Assembly: GCA_003450815.1 (NCBI GenBank)
Contig: DMES01000077.1
Location: 135,456 to 199,455 of the forward strand
Direction: 5' to 3'
DNA from: Elusimicrobiota bacterium
Lineage (GTDB): Bacteria; Elusimicrobiota; Elusimicrobia; Elusimicrobiales; UBA9959
DNA: 64,000 nucleotides
This document shows, in pieces, positions 1-11,651 of the stretch. Within the stretch, counting starts at the first letter, position 1, and every line of letters begins with the position of its first letter. A program made the position numbers and the translations under genes. The notes under the pieces are model-generated. The model had not been told where the DNA came from, did not search any database, and worked only from the letters and a program-made list of their open reading frames with translations.

Positions 1-741
1 AAAATCCCTGGCGGCGTCATGCAAAAGCCCTGCGAGCGCGGCCTGCCGCGGGTTTTCCCCGTATTTGCCGGCAAGCTCCGCCGCCAATCTGGCCACCGCC
101 AGACAATGAGAATACCTCGCCGGGGTAAGCAAAGTCTTCAAAAGCCGTCTTTCCCTCAGAAAATAAAGCCCTTTTTTCTCTATATAACCGTTTACCGGCC
201 CGGCAAGAAAGCGGCTATGGTCTCCCACTAATAACGCTGCCCGCAAAAAAGTGGAGGAAACCTCCGGAAAAATTCCCTCAAGCCGCTCAAACGGAACACC
301 CGACGGATTTTTCAGCGGAAACCCGTTGCGCGCGCCAACGAGCAACACGGCGTTTTTAATGATGCCGCGGTAATTTTTCCATCTACCGAAACCGGCCAGG
401 CAGTCCGAACCCATCAGGAAATAAATTTTCTTTCTGGGATGCAGGCGCCTGAAATACCTTATGGTCTTAAAAGTGTAGGAAAGGCAGTCCCTGTTTCCTT
501 CAAAACGGCTTATCCTGACATGCTCCAGGCCGACGCCCCGCAGGGCCAGTTTCGTCATTTTAAAACGATCATTAAATGAAACGGGGACGGGTTCTTTAAA
601 AGGAGCCTTGAACGCCGGCGCCACATAACTCCGGCTCGGCTTTATTTTTTTGATGGCTGCCTTCAACAGGGCCGCGTGTCCCCTGTGCGGCGGGTCAAAA
701 CTGCCGCCGTAAACGATAATAGTTTCTCTGGTCTGGTTCAT
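1..741 (-). CDS. nadD: Nicotinate-nucleotide adenylyltransferase fused to a YqeK-like HD domain (partial at window edge)
   Basis: NadD transfers AMP from ATP to nicotinate mononucleotide in NAD synthesis. Reading the minus strand from the ATG at 739-741 gives a nucleotidyltransferase domain with the GSFDPPHRGH signature (residues 13-22) and the late motif VSSTFLR (161-167). The frame then continues without a stop into an HD-type region: His212 in YSHCLAVA and the HD pair at residues 241-242 in AGLLHDAARDF. This matches the start of YqeK, an HD phosphohydrolase (diadenosine tetraphosphate hydrolase) that is usually a separate gene beside nadD. The window ends inside the HD domain, so the C-terminus is not seen. 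The gene is divergent from the DUF2064 gene. The NadD call is firm; the YqeK identity is a family-level inference. Confidence 0.88.
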   Translation of the reverse strand, partial: MNQTRETIIVYGGSFDPPHRGHAALLKAAIKKIKPSRSYVAPAFKAPFKEPVPVSFNDRFKMTKLALRGVGLEHVRISRFEGNRDCLSYTFKTIRYFRRLHPRKKIYFLMGSDCLAGFGRWKNYRGIIKNAVLLVGARNGFPLKNPSGVPFERLEGIFPEVSSTFLRAALLVGDHSRFLAGPVNGYIEKKGLYFLRERRLLKTLLTPARYSHCLAVARLAAELAGKYGENPRQAALAGLLHDAARDF

Positions 742-795
742 GTCTCCGTCGGCCAGGCGGCTAAGGCTAAATGCTCCGCCGGCCGGCTAATTTAG

Positions 796-801
796 TATAA
801 T
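796..801 (+). promoter_or_regulatory. Candidate -10 box for the DUF2064 gene
   Basis: A perfect TATAAT lies in the short gap between the divergent nadD and DUF2064 genes, in the context TTAGTATAATA. The same 11-base context recurs at 40262-40272 upstream of an epimerase gene. No convincing -35 box is seen at the usual spacing. Proposed from sequence only. Confidence 0.45.
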
Positions 802-900
802 ACACTTCAGCCCGCTTTGCCAATGCCGCCCTTTTGGATACGCATTGGAACCGAAAGGGCTGGGTTGGCCCGCTGCCATCGTACGGCCAAGTGGAACTCT

Positions 901-1638
901 ATGGAAAACAAGAGAAATAACTGTATTATCCTGCTGGCTGAAGTGCCGGAACCGGGAAAAACCAACTGCGAACTTAAAACTTCGCTCGGCGAAGAGCGCG
1001 CCCTTCATGTATCCGGCGACCTGCTTAAAAACTCATATGCTCTCGCGAAGAATTTTAAGGACTCTATTTTGCTGATTTCCTACGAAAAAACCTCCGCCCA
1101 CCCCGACCTTACCTGGCTGGATCCCGAGGACCCCGGTTTTCTAGAAACCAAGAAAAAAACCGCCGCCGAACAACTGACCGACGCTTTCACCCTTGCGTTC
1201 AATGCCGGCGCGAAAAAAGCTCTTTTTTTGAATCACCTTTCCCCCGTTGTAAAGACAGAATGGCTTTCACAGGCTTTTGACAACGCCGGAGAAAGAACCA
1301 TTTCCATCGGCCGCAATCAGGACGGCTCTTTTTACCTGCTGGCCCTGACAAAAAACAACCTTAAAACCATTTCCGGCTTTTCACCCAACGCGCCAAACAC
1401 CGCGGATGAATTATCGGAAAAAGCCAAAAAGAACAAACTGGCCGTTTTCATTACGCCTGAAACTTTCGCGGTTAAAAACGAAGAAACGCTCCGGACCTGG
1501 CTTGAAACCAGAACGCAGGAGACGCCGCTTTTTTCGACTATACATCCAGCTCTTGAACAAAATCCAGCTTTAAAACACACTAAAATCCACTCCGGGAAAA
1601 ACCGCAGGGGAACTCCCCAGGAAGAAAGCGGAAAATAA
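901..1638 (+). CDS. DUF2064 / CofC-like nucleotidyltransferase-fold protein
   Basis: About 245 residues related to the DUF2064 family (TIGR04282), which has a GT-A/cytidylyltransferase-like fold and no settled reaction. The N-terminus has the family-like stretch LLAEVPEPGKT. The middle keeps the pattern of an AEQLTDAF helix, then a strand and loop (ALFLNHLSP), then GRNQDGSFYLLAL. The family usually has an acidic GSD-P loop where this protein reads NHLSP, so a metal-binding aspartate seems to be missing and activity is doubtful. I chose the ATG at 901 because homology begins there; the in-frame ATG at 817 adds 28 residues that look like leader sequence. The C-terminal 50 residues are polar and poorly conserved in appearance. 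Confidence 0.6.
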   Translation: MENKRNNCIILLAEVPEPGKTNCELKTSLGEERALHVSGDLLKNSYALAKNFKDSILLISYEKTSAHPDLTWLDPEDPGFLETKKKTAAEQLTDAFTLAFNAGAKKALFLNHLSPVVKTEWLSQAFDNAGERTISIGRNQDGSFYLLALTKNNLKTISGFSPNAPNTADELSEKAKKNKLAVFITPETFAVKNEETLRTWLETRTQETPLFSTIHPALEQNPALKHTKIHSGKNRRGTPQEESGK

Positions 1639-1703
1639 CTCCCGGAAATTGACAGTTTCCGTGCCATAATCCCTGAAGACACCGCCCGATTGAGGATTAA
1701 AAA

Positions 1704-3032
1704 ATGATTAAAACAGAAAATATCTGCGAGCGTATTTTCGCCCTGGCAAAAGGGGTCCAGACGGAAGCTTTTATAGAGCATTCCTCCGGGGCCCTCACGC
1801 GATTCGCGGATAATGAAATTTCACAAAATGTGTACAACGACATTTCGTCCGTCAGCATACGTTTTGTGGACGCCGGAAAAACCTCCAAGGTAACGCTCAA
1901 CCAGTTTGACCTGCCGGCCATTGAACGCGCCGTGAAAAGCGGGCTTGAAACGCTTAAATGGCAAAAAAAAGACAAAAATCTTCTGCCTCTGGCCGGGCCG
2001 AAACAGCTGGCCAGTAGCCGCAATGTTTTTTCCAAAGAAACCGCGGAGCTGCCTCCGCTTTACCGGGCCGGCAAAATAAACGCTCTTATAAAGGCCTGTA
2101 AGAAAACCCGGCAGATAGCCTTTGGCACTCTTGAAAACGGCCTCACCTCCTACACCCTCGCCAACAGCCGCGGTGTTTTCGCCCGACACCGTGAAAGCTA
2201 CATAAGCTACAGCGTCACGGTACGGGACAGGGACGGTTTCGGCTGGGCTGAAACACCCGCATCGAACTCCGATGACATTGATTTTGAAGCCGTCAACCGG
2301 ACCGCCCGCCTGAAAGCGGCCATGAGCAGAAATCCGCGCGACATAAAACCCGGCCTTTATCCGGTCATCCTTGAGCCGGCGGCAGCGGCCGACCTTTTAT
2401 CTTACCTGTGCGTTTTCGGGTTCGGGGGCCAGTTTTATAATGAGGGCTCCAGCTTTGTAAGCGGCAATCTGGGAAAAACCCTTCTGAGCCCGCGGCTTTC
2501 AATTGAGGACAACGCGCTTGACGGCCCGGCGCCGGGCATGCCTTTTGATTTTGAAGGCCAGCCCCGGAGCAGGGTGCTTCTGGTTGAAAAAGGAACGGTG
2601 AAAGCCGTGGTGCACGACAGGAAAACTGCGGCGGCGGCCAAAACAGTTTCCACGGGCCACTCCTTGCCGCAGCCAAACGGTTTTACCCCTTTTCCGCTTA
2701 ATATTTCCGTACGTACGGGGGAAAGCTCAATTGAAGAAATGATAAAAACCTCACAAAAGGCCGTGCTGATCACACAGCTCCACTATACTAACCTCCTAAG
2801 ACCGCCGGATGTGGAAATGACCGGCATGACAAGAAACGGAACCTTTCTGGTGGAAAACGGAAAAATCTCAAAGCCGCTTAAAAACCTGCGCTTCACGCAG
2901 AGCATGGTAAAAGCTTTCCGGGAAGTGGAAGCGGTGGGCCGCAAGGCCGAGCTCTGCCAGGTTTGGGGCAAGCTAAGCTGCCCGGCCTTCAAACTTAAGG
3001 CTTTTAATTTTTCCTCAGCCACAAAATTTTAG
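1704..3032 (+). CDS. tldE: TldE/PmbA-like subunit of the TldD/TldE protease
   Basis: A 442-residue protein of the TldD/PmbA family. In the known heterodimer, TldE is the non-metal subunit and TldD carries the zinc site; together they degrade unfolded peptides and mature some modified peptides. This protein lacks an HExxxH motif, as expected for TldE. It has the family-like C-terminal region with TNLLRPPDVEMTGMTRNGTF and a glycine-rich middle. The start at 1704 has a GAGG ribosome-binding site 8 bases upstream. The tldD partner starts 21 bases after the stop, so the two are surely co-transcribed. Subunit assignment rests on the missing metal motif and the adjacent partner. Confidence 0.87.
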   Translation: MIKTENICERIFALAKGVQTEAFIEHSSGALTRFADNEISQNVYNDISSVSIRFVDAGKTSKVTLNQFDLPAIERAVKSGLETLKWQKKDKNLLPLAGPKQLASSRNVFSKETAELPPLYRAGKINALIKACKKTRQIAFGTLENGLTSYTLANSRGVFARHRESYISYSVTVRDRDGFGWAETPASNSDDIDFEAVNRTARLKAAMSRNPRDIKPGLYPVILEPAAAADLLSYLCVFGFGGQFYNEGSSFVSGNLGKTLLSPRLSIEDNALDGPAPGMPFDFEGQPRSRVLLVEKGTVKAVVHDRKTAAAAKTVSTGHSLPQPNGFTPFPLNISVRTGESSIEEMIKTSQKAVLITQLHYTNLLRPPDVEMTGMTRNGTFLVENGKISKPLKNLRFTQSMVKAFREVEAVGRKAELCQVWGKLSCPAFKLKAFNFSSATKF

Positions 3033-3053
3033 GCGCTTCGCAGGGAGAAACAT

Positions 3054-4502
3054 ATGTTTGATCTGGCAAAAAAAGCTGTTGAAATAGCGAATAAGAGAAA
3101 AGCTGAGTTCGCCGATATCCGGATAATAGAGGAAAGGCGCCAAAGCCTGAGCGTAAAAAACGGGGAAATAGCGTCCTTAAACGACCTGGTAACGCTTGGT
3201 TTCGGGGTACGCGTGCTGTACAGGGGATCATGGGGCTTTGCCTCAAGCAACCTGCTTAATTCCCGCTCTATTGAGCTTTGCACGCTTAAAGCCTTTGAAA
3301 TAGCGCTGGCCGGAACAATTATCAACGGGCGCCCGGCGCGCATGGCTCCGGAACCGGCCTGGCAGGATTTCTGGCAGACTCCGTTTATAAAAGATCCTTT
3401 CGCAGTTTCAGTTGAAGATAAACTGGCTTTGCTTTTTAAAACGAACGCGATTCTGCGTAAAAATAAAAAAATTAAATCCGCTGTATGCGACCTGAACCTA
3501 ATCCGCGAACACCAGTGGCACATGACCACTGACGGCTCAAAAATAGAGCAGGTCCTGCTATCCTGCGGCGCAGGCTCTTCCGCCTCCGCTATTTCAGAAG
3601 GCGAAGTGCAGATCCGCTCTTATCCTTCCACTCATGGCGGCCAGACGCTTTCCGGAGGCTACGAGCTTATAGAAACTCTTGACCTGGCCGGAAACGCCGA
3701 ACGGATACGGGAAGAGGCCTTGGCGCTTTTAACGGCCCCTCAATGCCCCTCCGGCAAAAAAGACCTTATTATAGGCGGGAACCAGCTCGCCCTGCAGATC
3801 CACGAATCCGTTGGACACGCCACAGAACTTGACCGCGTGCTGGGTTACGAGGAATCTTTCGCGGGCTCAAGTTTCGCTACAACGGAAAAACTGGGAAAAT
3901 TCCGCTACGGTTCGCCGCTCGTCAATCTGGTGGCTGACGCCACCCTTCCGGGGGGACTCGCCACCGCGGGATACGATGACGACGCGGTAAAGGCCCAGCG
4001 CTGGCATATAGTAAAAAACGGCGTTTTAACCGGCTACATGACAAACAGGGAGTTTGCGCACGCCATAGGCGCCCGGAGAAGCTGCGGCAGCTGCCGCGCC
4101 GACGGCTTCTCCAATATACCAATAACAAGGATCTGCAACCTCAGCCTTATGCCGGGTGATATTCCTTACGAAGAACTGATCGCCTCAACAAAAGACGGCA
4201 TTTTAATGGAAAACAACAAGTCCTGGAGCATAGACCAGAAGCGCCTTAATTTCCAATTCGGCTGCGAACTGGGCTGGCTGGTGAAAAACGGGAAAAAAAC
4301 CACACTGGTTAAAAATCCAACCTATCAGGGAATTACGCCGGAGTTCTGGAATTCCTGCGATGCTATCTCCGACGAAAACAGCTGGCGCCTTTACGGCGTA
4401 GCCAACTGCGGAAAGGGCCAACCGGGGCAGACCGCCATGATGTGCCACGGAAACAGCCCCGCCCGTTTCAGGAAAGTAAAGATTGGAGTAAAAGACAATT
4501 GA
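3054..4502 (+). CDS. tldD: TldD metalloprotease subunit
   Basis: A 482-residue TldD, the catalytic zinc subunit of the TldD/TldE protease. The zinc motif HESVGH is at residues 250-255, followed by the typical stretch with GYEESFAGSSFAT. The C-terminal region has NCGKGQPGQ, where family members supply a further metal-ligand cysteine. The start has an AGGGAG site 7 bases upstream. It sits just after tldE and is the last gene before the presumed origin region, pointing toward dnaA. Both subunits look intact, so the pair is probably functional. The native substrate cannot be told from the sequence, and no peptide-toxin precursor gene is seen nearby. Confidence 0.93.
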   Translation: MFDLAKKAVEIANKRKAEFADIRIIEERRQSLSVKNGEIASLNDLVTLGFGVRVLYRGSWGFASSNLLNSRSIELCTLKAFEIALAGTIINGRPARMAPEPAWQDFWQTPFIKDPFAVSVEDKLALLFKTNAILRKNKKIKSAVCDLNLIREHQWHMTTDGSKIEQVLLSCGAGSSASAISEGEVQIRSYPSTHGGQTLSGGYELIETLDLAGNAERIREEALALLTAPQCPSGKKDLIIGGNQLALQIHESVGHATELDRVLGYEESFAGSSFATTEKLGKFRYGSPLVNLVADATLPGGLATAGYDDDAVKAQRWHIVKNGVLTGYMTNREFAHAIGARRSCGSCRADGFSNIPITRICNLSLMPGDIPYEELIASTKDGILMENNKSWSIDQKRLNFQFGCELGWLVKNGKKTTLVKNPTYQGITPEFWNSCDAISDENSWRLYGVANCGKGQPGQTAMMCHGNSPARFRKVKIGVKDN

Positions 4503-4697
4503 CTTTCAGCTTAAAAAGGAATAGTATTGTTATATTAGGGTCGGTGAAACAATTTTTTAATAATTCGCCTTTTTTTATTAGTAAAAACACCTGTTTCTTT
4601 CAGGAAATAAAGTTATTAACAGAAAAAAGCTATAAAAAACAAGACTTTTCTATTAATGGCTCAAATCTACTAACAATTGTGGACAACTTGTGGATAA
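4503..4697. other. Candidate origin of replication upstream of dnaA
   Basis: An AT-rich, gene-free stretch between tldD and dnaA. It ends in two close DnaA boxes on the minus strand: TGTGGACAA at 4678-4686 and TGTGGATAA (perfect complement of TTATCCACA) at 4689-4697. A third, one-mismatch box, TTATTAACA, is on the plus strand at 4613-4621. Many T- and A-rich runs lie at 4540-4660 and could unwind. A second box lies after dnaA at 6100-6108, so the origin may be split across dnaA. GC skew and replication profiling would settle it. Confidence 0.5.
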
Positions 4698-6057
4698 CTT
4701 AACCGATATCAAAGAAATCTGGCAGGAGTTAACAAAAAAACTTGAAGGAGAGGTTGGCCTTGAGGCCGTAGACCTTTGGATAAGGCAAATAAAACCCTTG
4801 CTTATAGAAAATGATACTTTAAAACTTGAGGTTCCCAACTCCACAATTTACAACACTGTCAAACAGCGTTATGAAGAAAAAATTTTAAAAATTGCCGCCG
4901 GCTTAACAGGGAAAACTCTTTCTATCAACTATTCCATGTCAATCGCCCAGGCCGAGCCCAAACCGGCGCCGGAACCGGCGGCTGAAACCCGGCCCGCCTC
5001 CATGCGCCAGCTGAGTTTTAATCCGAACTATACCTTTGAAACCTTTGTGCGCGGGGCCTCAAACCGCTTCGCTTACGCTACGGCTGAAGGTGTCGCGAAC
5101 AATCCCGGCCAGACCAATCCTTTTTTTATCTACAGCGCGCCCGGTCTCGGCAAGACGCATCTTCTTCACGCCATAGCCCACGGAATTTTTAAAAACAACC
5201 CTTCGGCCAAGATCCTTTATACCGCAAGCGAAAATTTCGTCAATGAGTATATTGACGCCGTACGCGGCAAAGCGGAAAGCGCGGAACAATTCCGCAGCAA
5301 GTACCGGAAACTGGATTGCCTGCTTTTGGACGATATACAGTTTTTGGTGAATAAAGAGCGCAGTGAAGAGGAGTTTTTTTATACTTTCAACACCTTGTTT
5401 GAGTCAAAAAAACAAATAGTTGTCACCTCCGACCGGCCTCCCAGGGAGCTTGCGCTGACACAGCGCCTTATTTCCCGCTTCCTTGCCGGCGGGGTGGCCG
5501 ATATAAAAAACCCGGATTTTGAAACACGCGTGGCCATACTGCGGCAGAAAAGGGATTTTCACAAATACGATATCCCTAACGACATTATAACCTTCATCGC
5601 CGAAAATGTGCGGAAGAATATAAGAGAGCTGGAAGGCTGTCTTATAACCGCCGGAAGTTTTTTTACAAGCATGAATATTCCTCCCTCAATAGACGCTGTA
5701 AAGGAAATAATAAAAGATCACATAACGGACTCCGACCAGGAGGAAAATAAAGTTGAAATAGAATTAATAAAAACCGTGGTCGGTGAAAAATTTAATATAG
5801 ACGCAAAAGATTTTAATTCAAGAAAAAAAACCGAAGCGGTGGCCTTCCCACGCCAGATAGCTATGTATCTGGCCTGTGAACTCACCGATATGTCCCTTCC
5901 GGATATCGGCGAAGCTTTCAGCCGCGACCATACCACGGTCATGTACGCCCGGGATAAAATAAGCCGTATGTTGCACACCGACGCCTTTTTTAATGAAAAT
6001 GTTAATTCCATTATCGCCAGGGTAAAGGTTGTTAACAACTCGGGGAAAACGCGATAG
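4690..6057 (+). CDS. dnaA: Chromosomal replication initiator DnaA
   Basis: A 455-residue DnaA that binds DnaA boxes and opens the origin with ATP. Domain I (about residues 1-75) has the expected IWQELTKKLEG start. A proline- and alanine-rich linker lies near residue 95. The AAA+ domain has Walker A GLGKT at 152-156 and Walker B with DD at 214-215. The C-terminal DNA-binding domain has the signature FSRDHTTVMYARDKI near residues 410-425. The only usable start is the GTG at 4690: no ATG, GTG or TTG follows in frame before domain I would be damaged. That GTG lies inside the DnaA box at 4689-4697, and no ribosome-binding site is visible. DnaA binding there could repress its own gene. Spacing to dnaN is 117 bases. 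Confidence 0.96.
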   Translation: MDNLTDIKEIWQELTKKLEGEVGLEAVDLWIRQIKPLLIENDTLKLEVPNSTIYNTVKQRYEEKILKIAAGLTGKTLSINYSMSIAQAEPKPAPEPAAETRPASMRQLSFNPNYTFETFVRGASNRFAYATAEGVANNPGQTNPFFIYSAPGLGKTHLLHAIAHGIFKNNPSAKILYTASENFVNEYIDAVRGKAESAEQFRSKYRKLDCLLLDDIQFLVNKERSEEEFFYTFNTLFESKKQIVVTSDRPPRELALTQRLISRFLAGGVADIKNPDFETRVAILRQKRDFHKYDIPNDIITFIAENVRKNIRELEGCLITAGSFFTSMNIPPSIDAVKEIIKDHITDSDQEENKVEIELIKTVVGEKFNIDAKDFNSRKKTEAVAFPRQIAMYLACELTDMSLPDIGEAFSRDHTTVMYARDKISRMLHTDAFFNENVNSIIARVKVVNNSGKTR

Positions 6058-6099
6058 TTGGTTTTTTTTTGTTGAGCGTATCAGTAATAAGTAAAAAAT

Positions 6100-6108
6100 T
6101 GTGGATAA
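6100..6108 (-). promoter_or_regulatory. DnaA box between dnaA and dnaN
   Basis: TGTGGATAA, the exact complement of the consensus TTATCCACA, sits in an AT-rich spacer (6058-6174). It could be an origin element or a site of DnaA control over dnaN. Confidence 0.6.
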
Positions 6109-6174
6109 TTATCAGCTATAAAACTAACAGTATCAACATTATAAACAGCTTCATTCTTATAGAGGAGTGTTAAG

Positions 6175-7290
6175 ATGAAAATAAATACTAATAGAGAAAC
6201 CTTAATAAAGGGTATACAAACCATACAAGCCGGCGTTTCCTCTAAAACCGGCACTATCCCGATATTGCAAAACTTCTTAATGGAAACCGAGGAGCAGGGT
6301 TTAAAAATAATTTTCACAGACCTTGAAATGGCGGTAAAGCACCATATAGATGTAAATATAAAAAATGAGGGCAGTATAACCATCCCTATAAAAAAATTCA
6401 TGGAAATAGTCCAGAACCTTGAAGGGGAAGCCGAGGTAAATGTTTCAGTGGACGAGACAAATAAAATAGCGATAAACAGCGGAAAATCAAAATTTAAAAT
6501 AAGCGGAGCCCCAAAAAACGATTATCCTGTTATTCCCGATCTTGATGAAACGAATTCTTTTAAAATCCCGGCCGGGGTTTTGTCAGAAATGATAAGCGGC
6601 ACCATCTTTTCAGCCTCAATGGAGGATGATAGGCATTTTTTAAGCGGCCTTTTATGGAAGCATGAGAAAGACGGTTTTTTTATGGTGGCCACGGATGGAA
6701 GGAGGCTTGCCTTATCCTCAAATTATAAACTTAAGATAAAAAAAGACTTTAAGGTTATTGTTCCCTCAAAAATACTCGGTGAGCTAATTAAATTTATAAA
6801 AAGCGCCGGAATCAATGAAAAGACAGAAGTGACGGTGGGCCTTTCTTCAAACCAGATAGGTTTTAAAGTAGAAAAAACCGTTTTTATTTCAAGGCTGGTA
6901 GAGGGAAATTTTCCCGCTTACGAGCAGATAATCCCTAAGACAAAAGAGATGTCTATTGAATTAAACTCCGAAAAATTACTGGCGGTCACCAAAAGAGCCG
7001 CTATCTGCTCAAATGAAAGGAACGGCTCGGTTAAATATGTTTTTAAAAAGGGGCTCTTATCCGTAAGTTCAGAATCGCAGAATATGAATTTTGAAGATGA
7101 ACTTGAGGTGGACTATGCAGGCACGGATTTTCAGATCAATTTTAACCCCCGCTTCGTTATAGATGTTTTAAAAAGCGCCGGGGGAAAAAATATTTTAATA
7201 GAATTTTCTACACCCGCTACGCCCGCTTTAATACGTATAGCCGGCAGCGACGCTTTTGTTTATATTATCATGCCGCTCAGGACGCAATAA
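6175..7290 (+). CDS. dnaN: DNA polymerase III beta subunit (sliding clamp)
   Basis: A 371-residue sliding clamp, the usual length, forming a ring that holds polymerase III on DNA. The sequence matches the family throughout: an N-terminal MKINTNRETLIKGI, the mid-protein motif FMVATDGRRLALSS, and a C-terminal end YIIMPLRTQ as in clamps whose last residues close the structure. The start has a strong AGAGGAG site 7 bases upstream. It follows dnaA in the common dnaA-dnaN order. The base composition (many AAA and ATA codons) is more AT-rich than gyrB or gyrA but normal for origin-proximal genes. Confidence 0.96.
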   Translation: MKINTNRETLIKGIQTIQAGVSSKTGTIPILQNFLMETEEQGLKIIFTDLEMAVKHHIDVNIKNEGSITIPIKKFMEIVQNLEGEAEVNVSVDETNKIAINSGKSKFKISGAPKNDYPVIPDLDETNSFKIPAGVLSEMISGTIFSASMEDDRHFLSGLLWKHEKDGFFMVATDGRRLALSSNYKLKIKKDFKVIVPSKILGELIKFIKSAGINEKTEVTVGLSSNQIGFKVEKTVFISRLVEGNFPAYEQIIPKTKEMSIELNSEKLLAVTKRAAICSNERNGSVKYVFKKGLLSVSSESQNMNFEDELEVDYAGTDFQINFNPRFVIDVLKSAGGKNILIEFSTPATPALIRIAGSDAFVYIIMPLRTQ

Positions 7291-7328
7291 GTAAACACGT
7301 AGGAAACCGGAAGTCAGAATAATTTTTT

Positions 7329-7634
7329 ATGTTTTTAACCAGAAGAAGCTCCAATTGGACCAGAGCCTCTGAAATAAAATCTTCCTGGAAATTTCTTGGC
7401 GGCATAGACCCGGACCGTCTGGTTATTCTTGACGCTGTCTGGAAAAAAGAGCTTGGCCGCCTGGCGCCTCACTGCCCGATTTTAGGGGTTAGCAAGAGCT
7501 GGATACTAGTAAAAGCGGATTCTTCCGTTATGGCGAACGAGCTGCTTCTGCGCGACCGGCAGCTGGTAAGAAGCCTCAACCGGTATTTCAGGAGGCCCTG
7601 GATAAAAGGCATAAGAACCGCCAGTGAGATTTAA
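7329..7634 (+). CDS. dciA: DUF721 / DciA-like protein
   Basis: A 101-residue basic protein of the DUF721 family. DciA members of this family help load or operate the replicative helicase DnaB in bacteria that lack DnaC or DnaI. The C-terminal half has the family-type pattern of a strand (SKSWILVKADSSVMANEL) followed by RDRQLVRSLNRYF. Family members commonly lie between dnaN or recF and gyrB, exactly the position here. The N-terminal 30 residues are less conserved in appearance. The symbol is assigned from family and position, so it is less certain than for the neighbours. There is no recF in the gap. Confidence 0.7.
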   Translation: MFLTRRSSNWTRASEIKSSWKFLGGIDPDRLVILDAVWKKELGRLAPHCPILGVSKSWILVKADSSVMANELLLRDRQLVRSLNRYFRRPWIKGIRTASEI

Positions 7635-7668
7635 AGGCCGGCGGCTAATCCGCCCCGAACGCTGTGCA

Positions 7669-7716
7669 GGCCGTCTGTAGGGCATAGCCCTTGTTACGGC
7701 ACGACCATAGGTCAGA
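7669..7716. repeat. Diverged copy of the 46-bp palindromic repeat, upstream of gyrB
   Basis: This stretch in the dciA-gyrB gap matches the tandem repeat at 14702-14816. It contains the hairpin GGGC-ATA-GCCC inside an outer GCCGT/ACGGC stem, followed by GACC-ATA-GGTC, where the tandem copies have AGCC-ATA-GGCT. The paired changes keep the stem. The rest of the gap (7635-7796) is GC-rich leader with the gyrB ribosome-binding site. Confidence 0.65.
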
Positions 7717-7766
7717 CGAAATCGCGAGCCGGGGCCGCGAGTTCAGCCGAGCGACGGCGAGGCTGA

Positions 7767-11555
<3,789 letters not shown>

Positions 11556-11556
11556 A

Positions 11557-11628
11557 GCTGAAGCGCTGAAGTCCTGAAGCTCTGAAGTAAAGAGCTTCTC
11601 TAAACCTTCAGCTCTTCAGCGCTTCAGC
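11557..11628. repeat. Inverted repeat in the gyrB-gyrA spacer
   Basis: A 15-base arm, GCTGAAGCGCTGAAG (11557-11571), is matched perfectly by its complement at 11614-11628. The 42 bases between hold more CTGAAG/CTTCAG units. It would form a long stem-loop in the gyrB-gyrA transcript. No T tract follows, so it is unlikely to be a terminator. It may instead adjust mRNA stability or the gyrA/gyrB ratio. Confidence 0.7.
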
Positions 11629-11651
11629 ACTGATTTTAAGGAGCAATTGAA

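Noticed and set aside
817..900. N-terminal extension of the DUF2064 protein
   Set aside because: The extra 28 residues do not match the family and have no ribosome-binding site; homology begins at 901.
11557..11628. Intrinsic terminator between gyrB and gyrA
   Set aside because: The inverted repeat lacks a following T tract, and the gyrA ribosome-binding site comes right after it.
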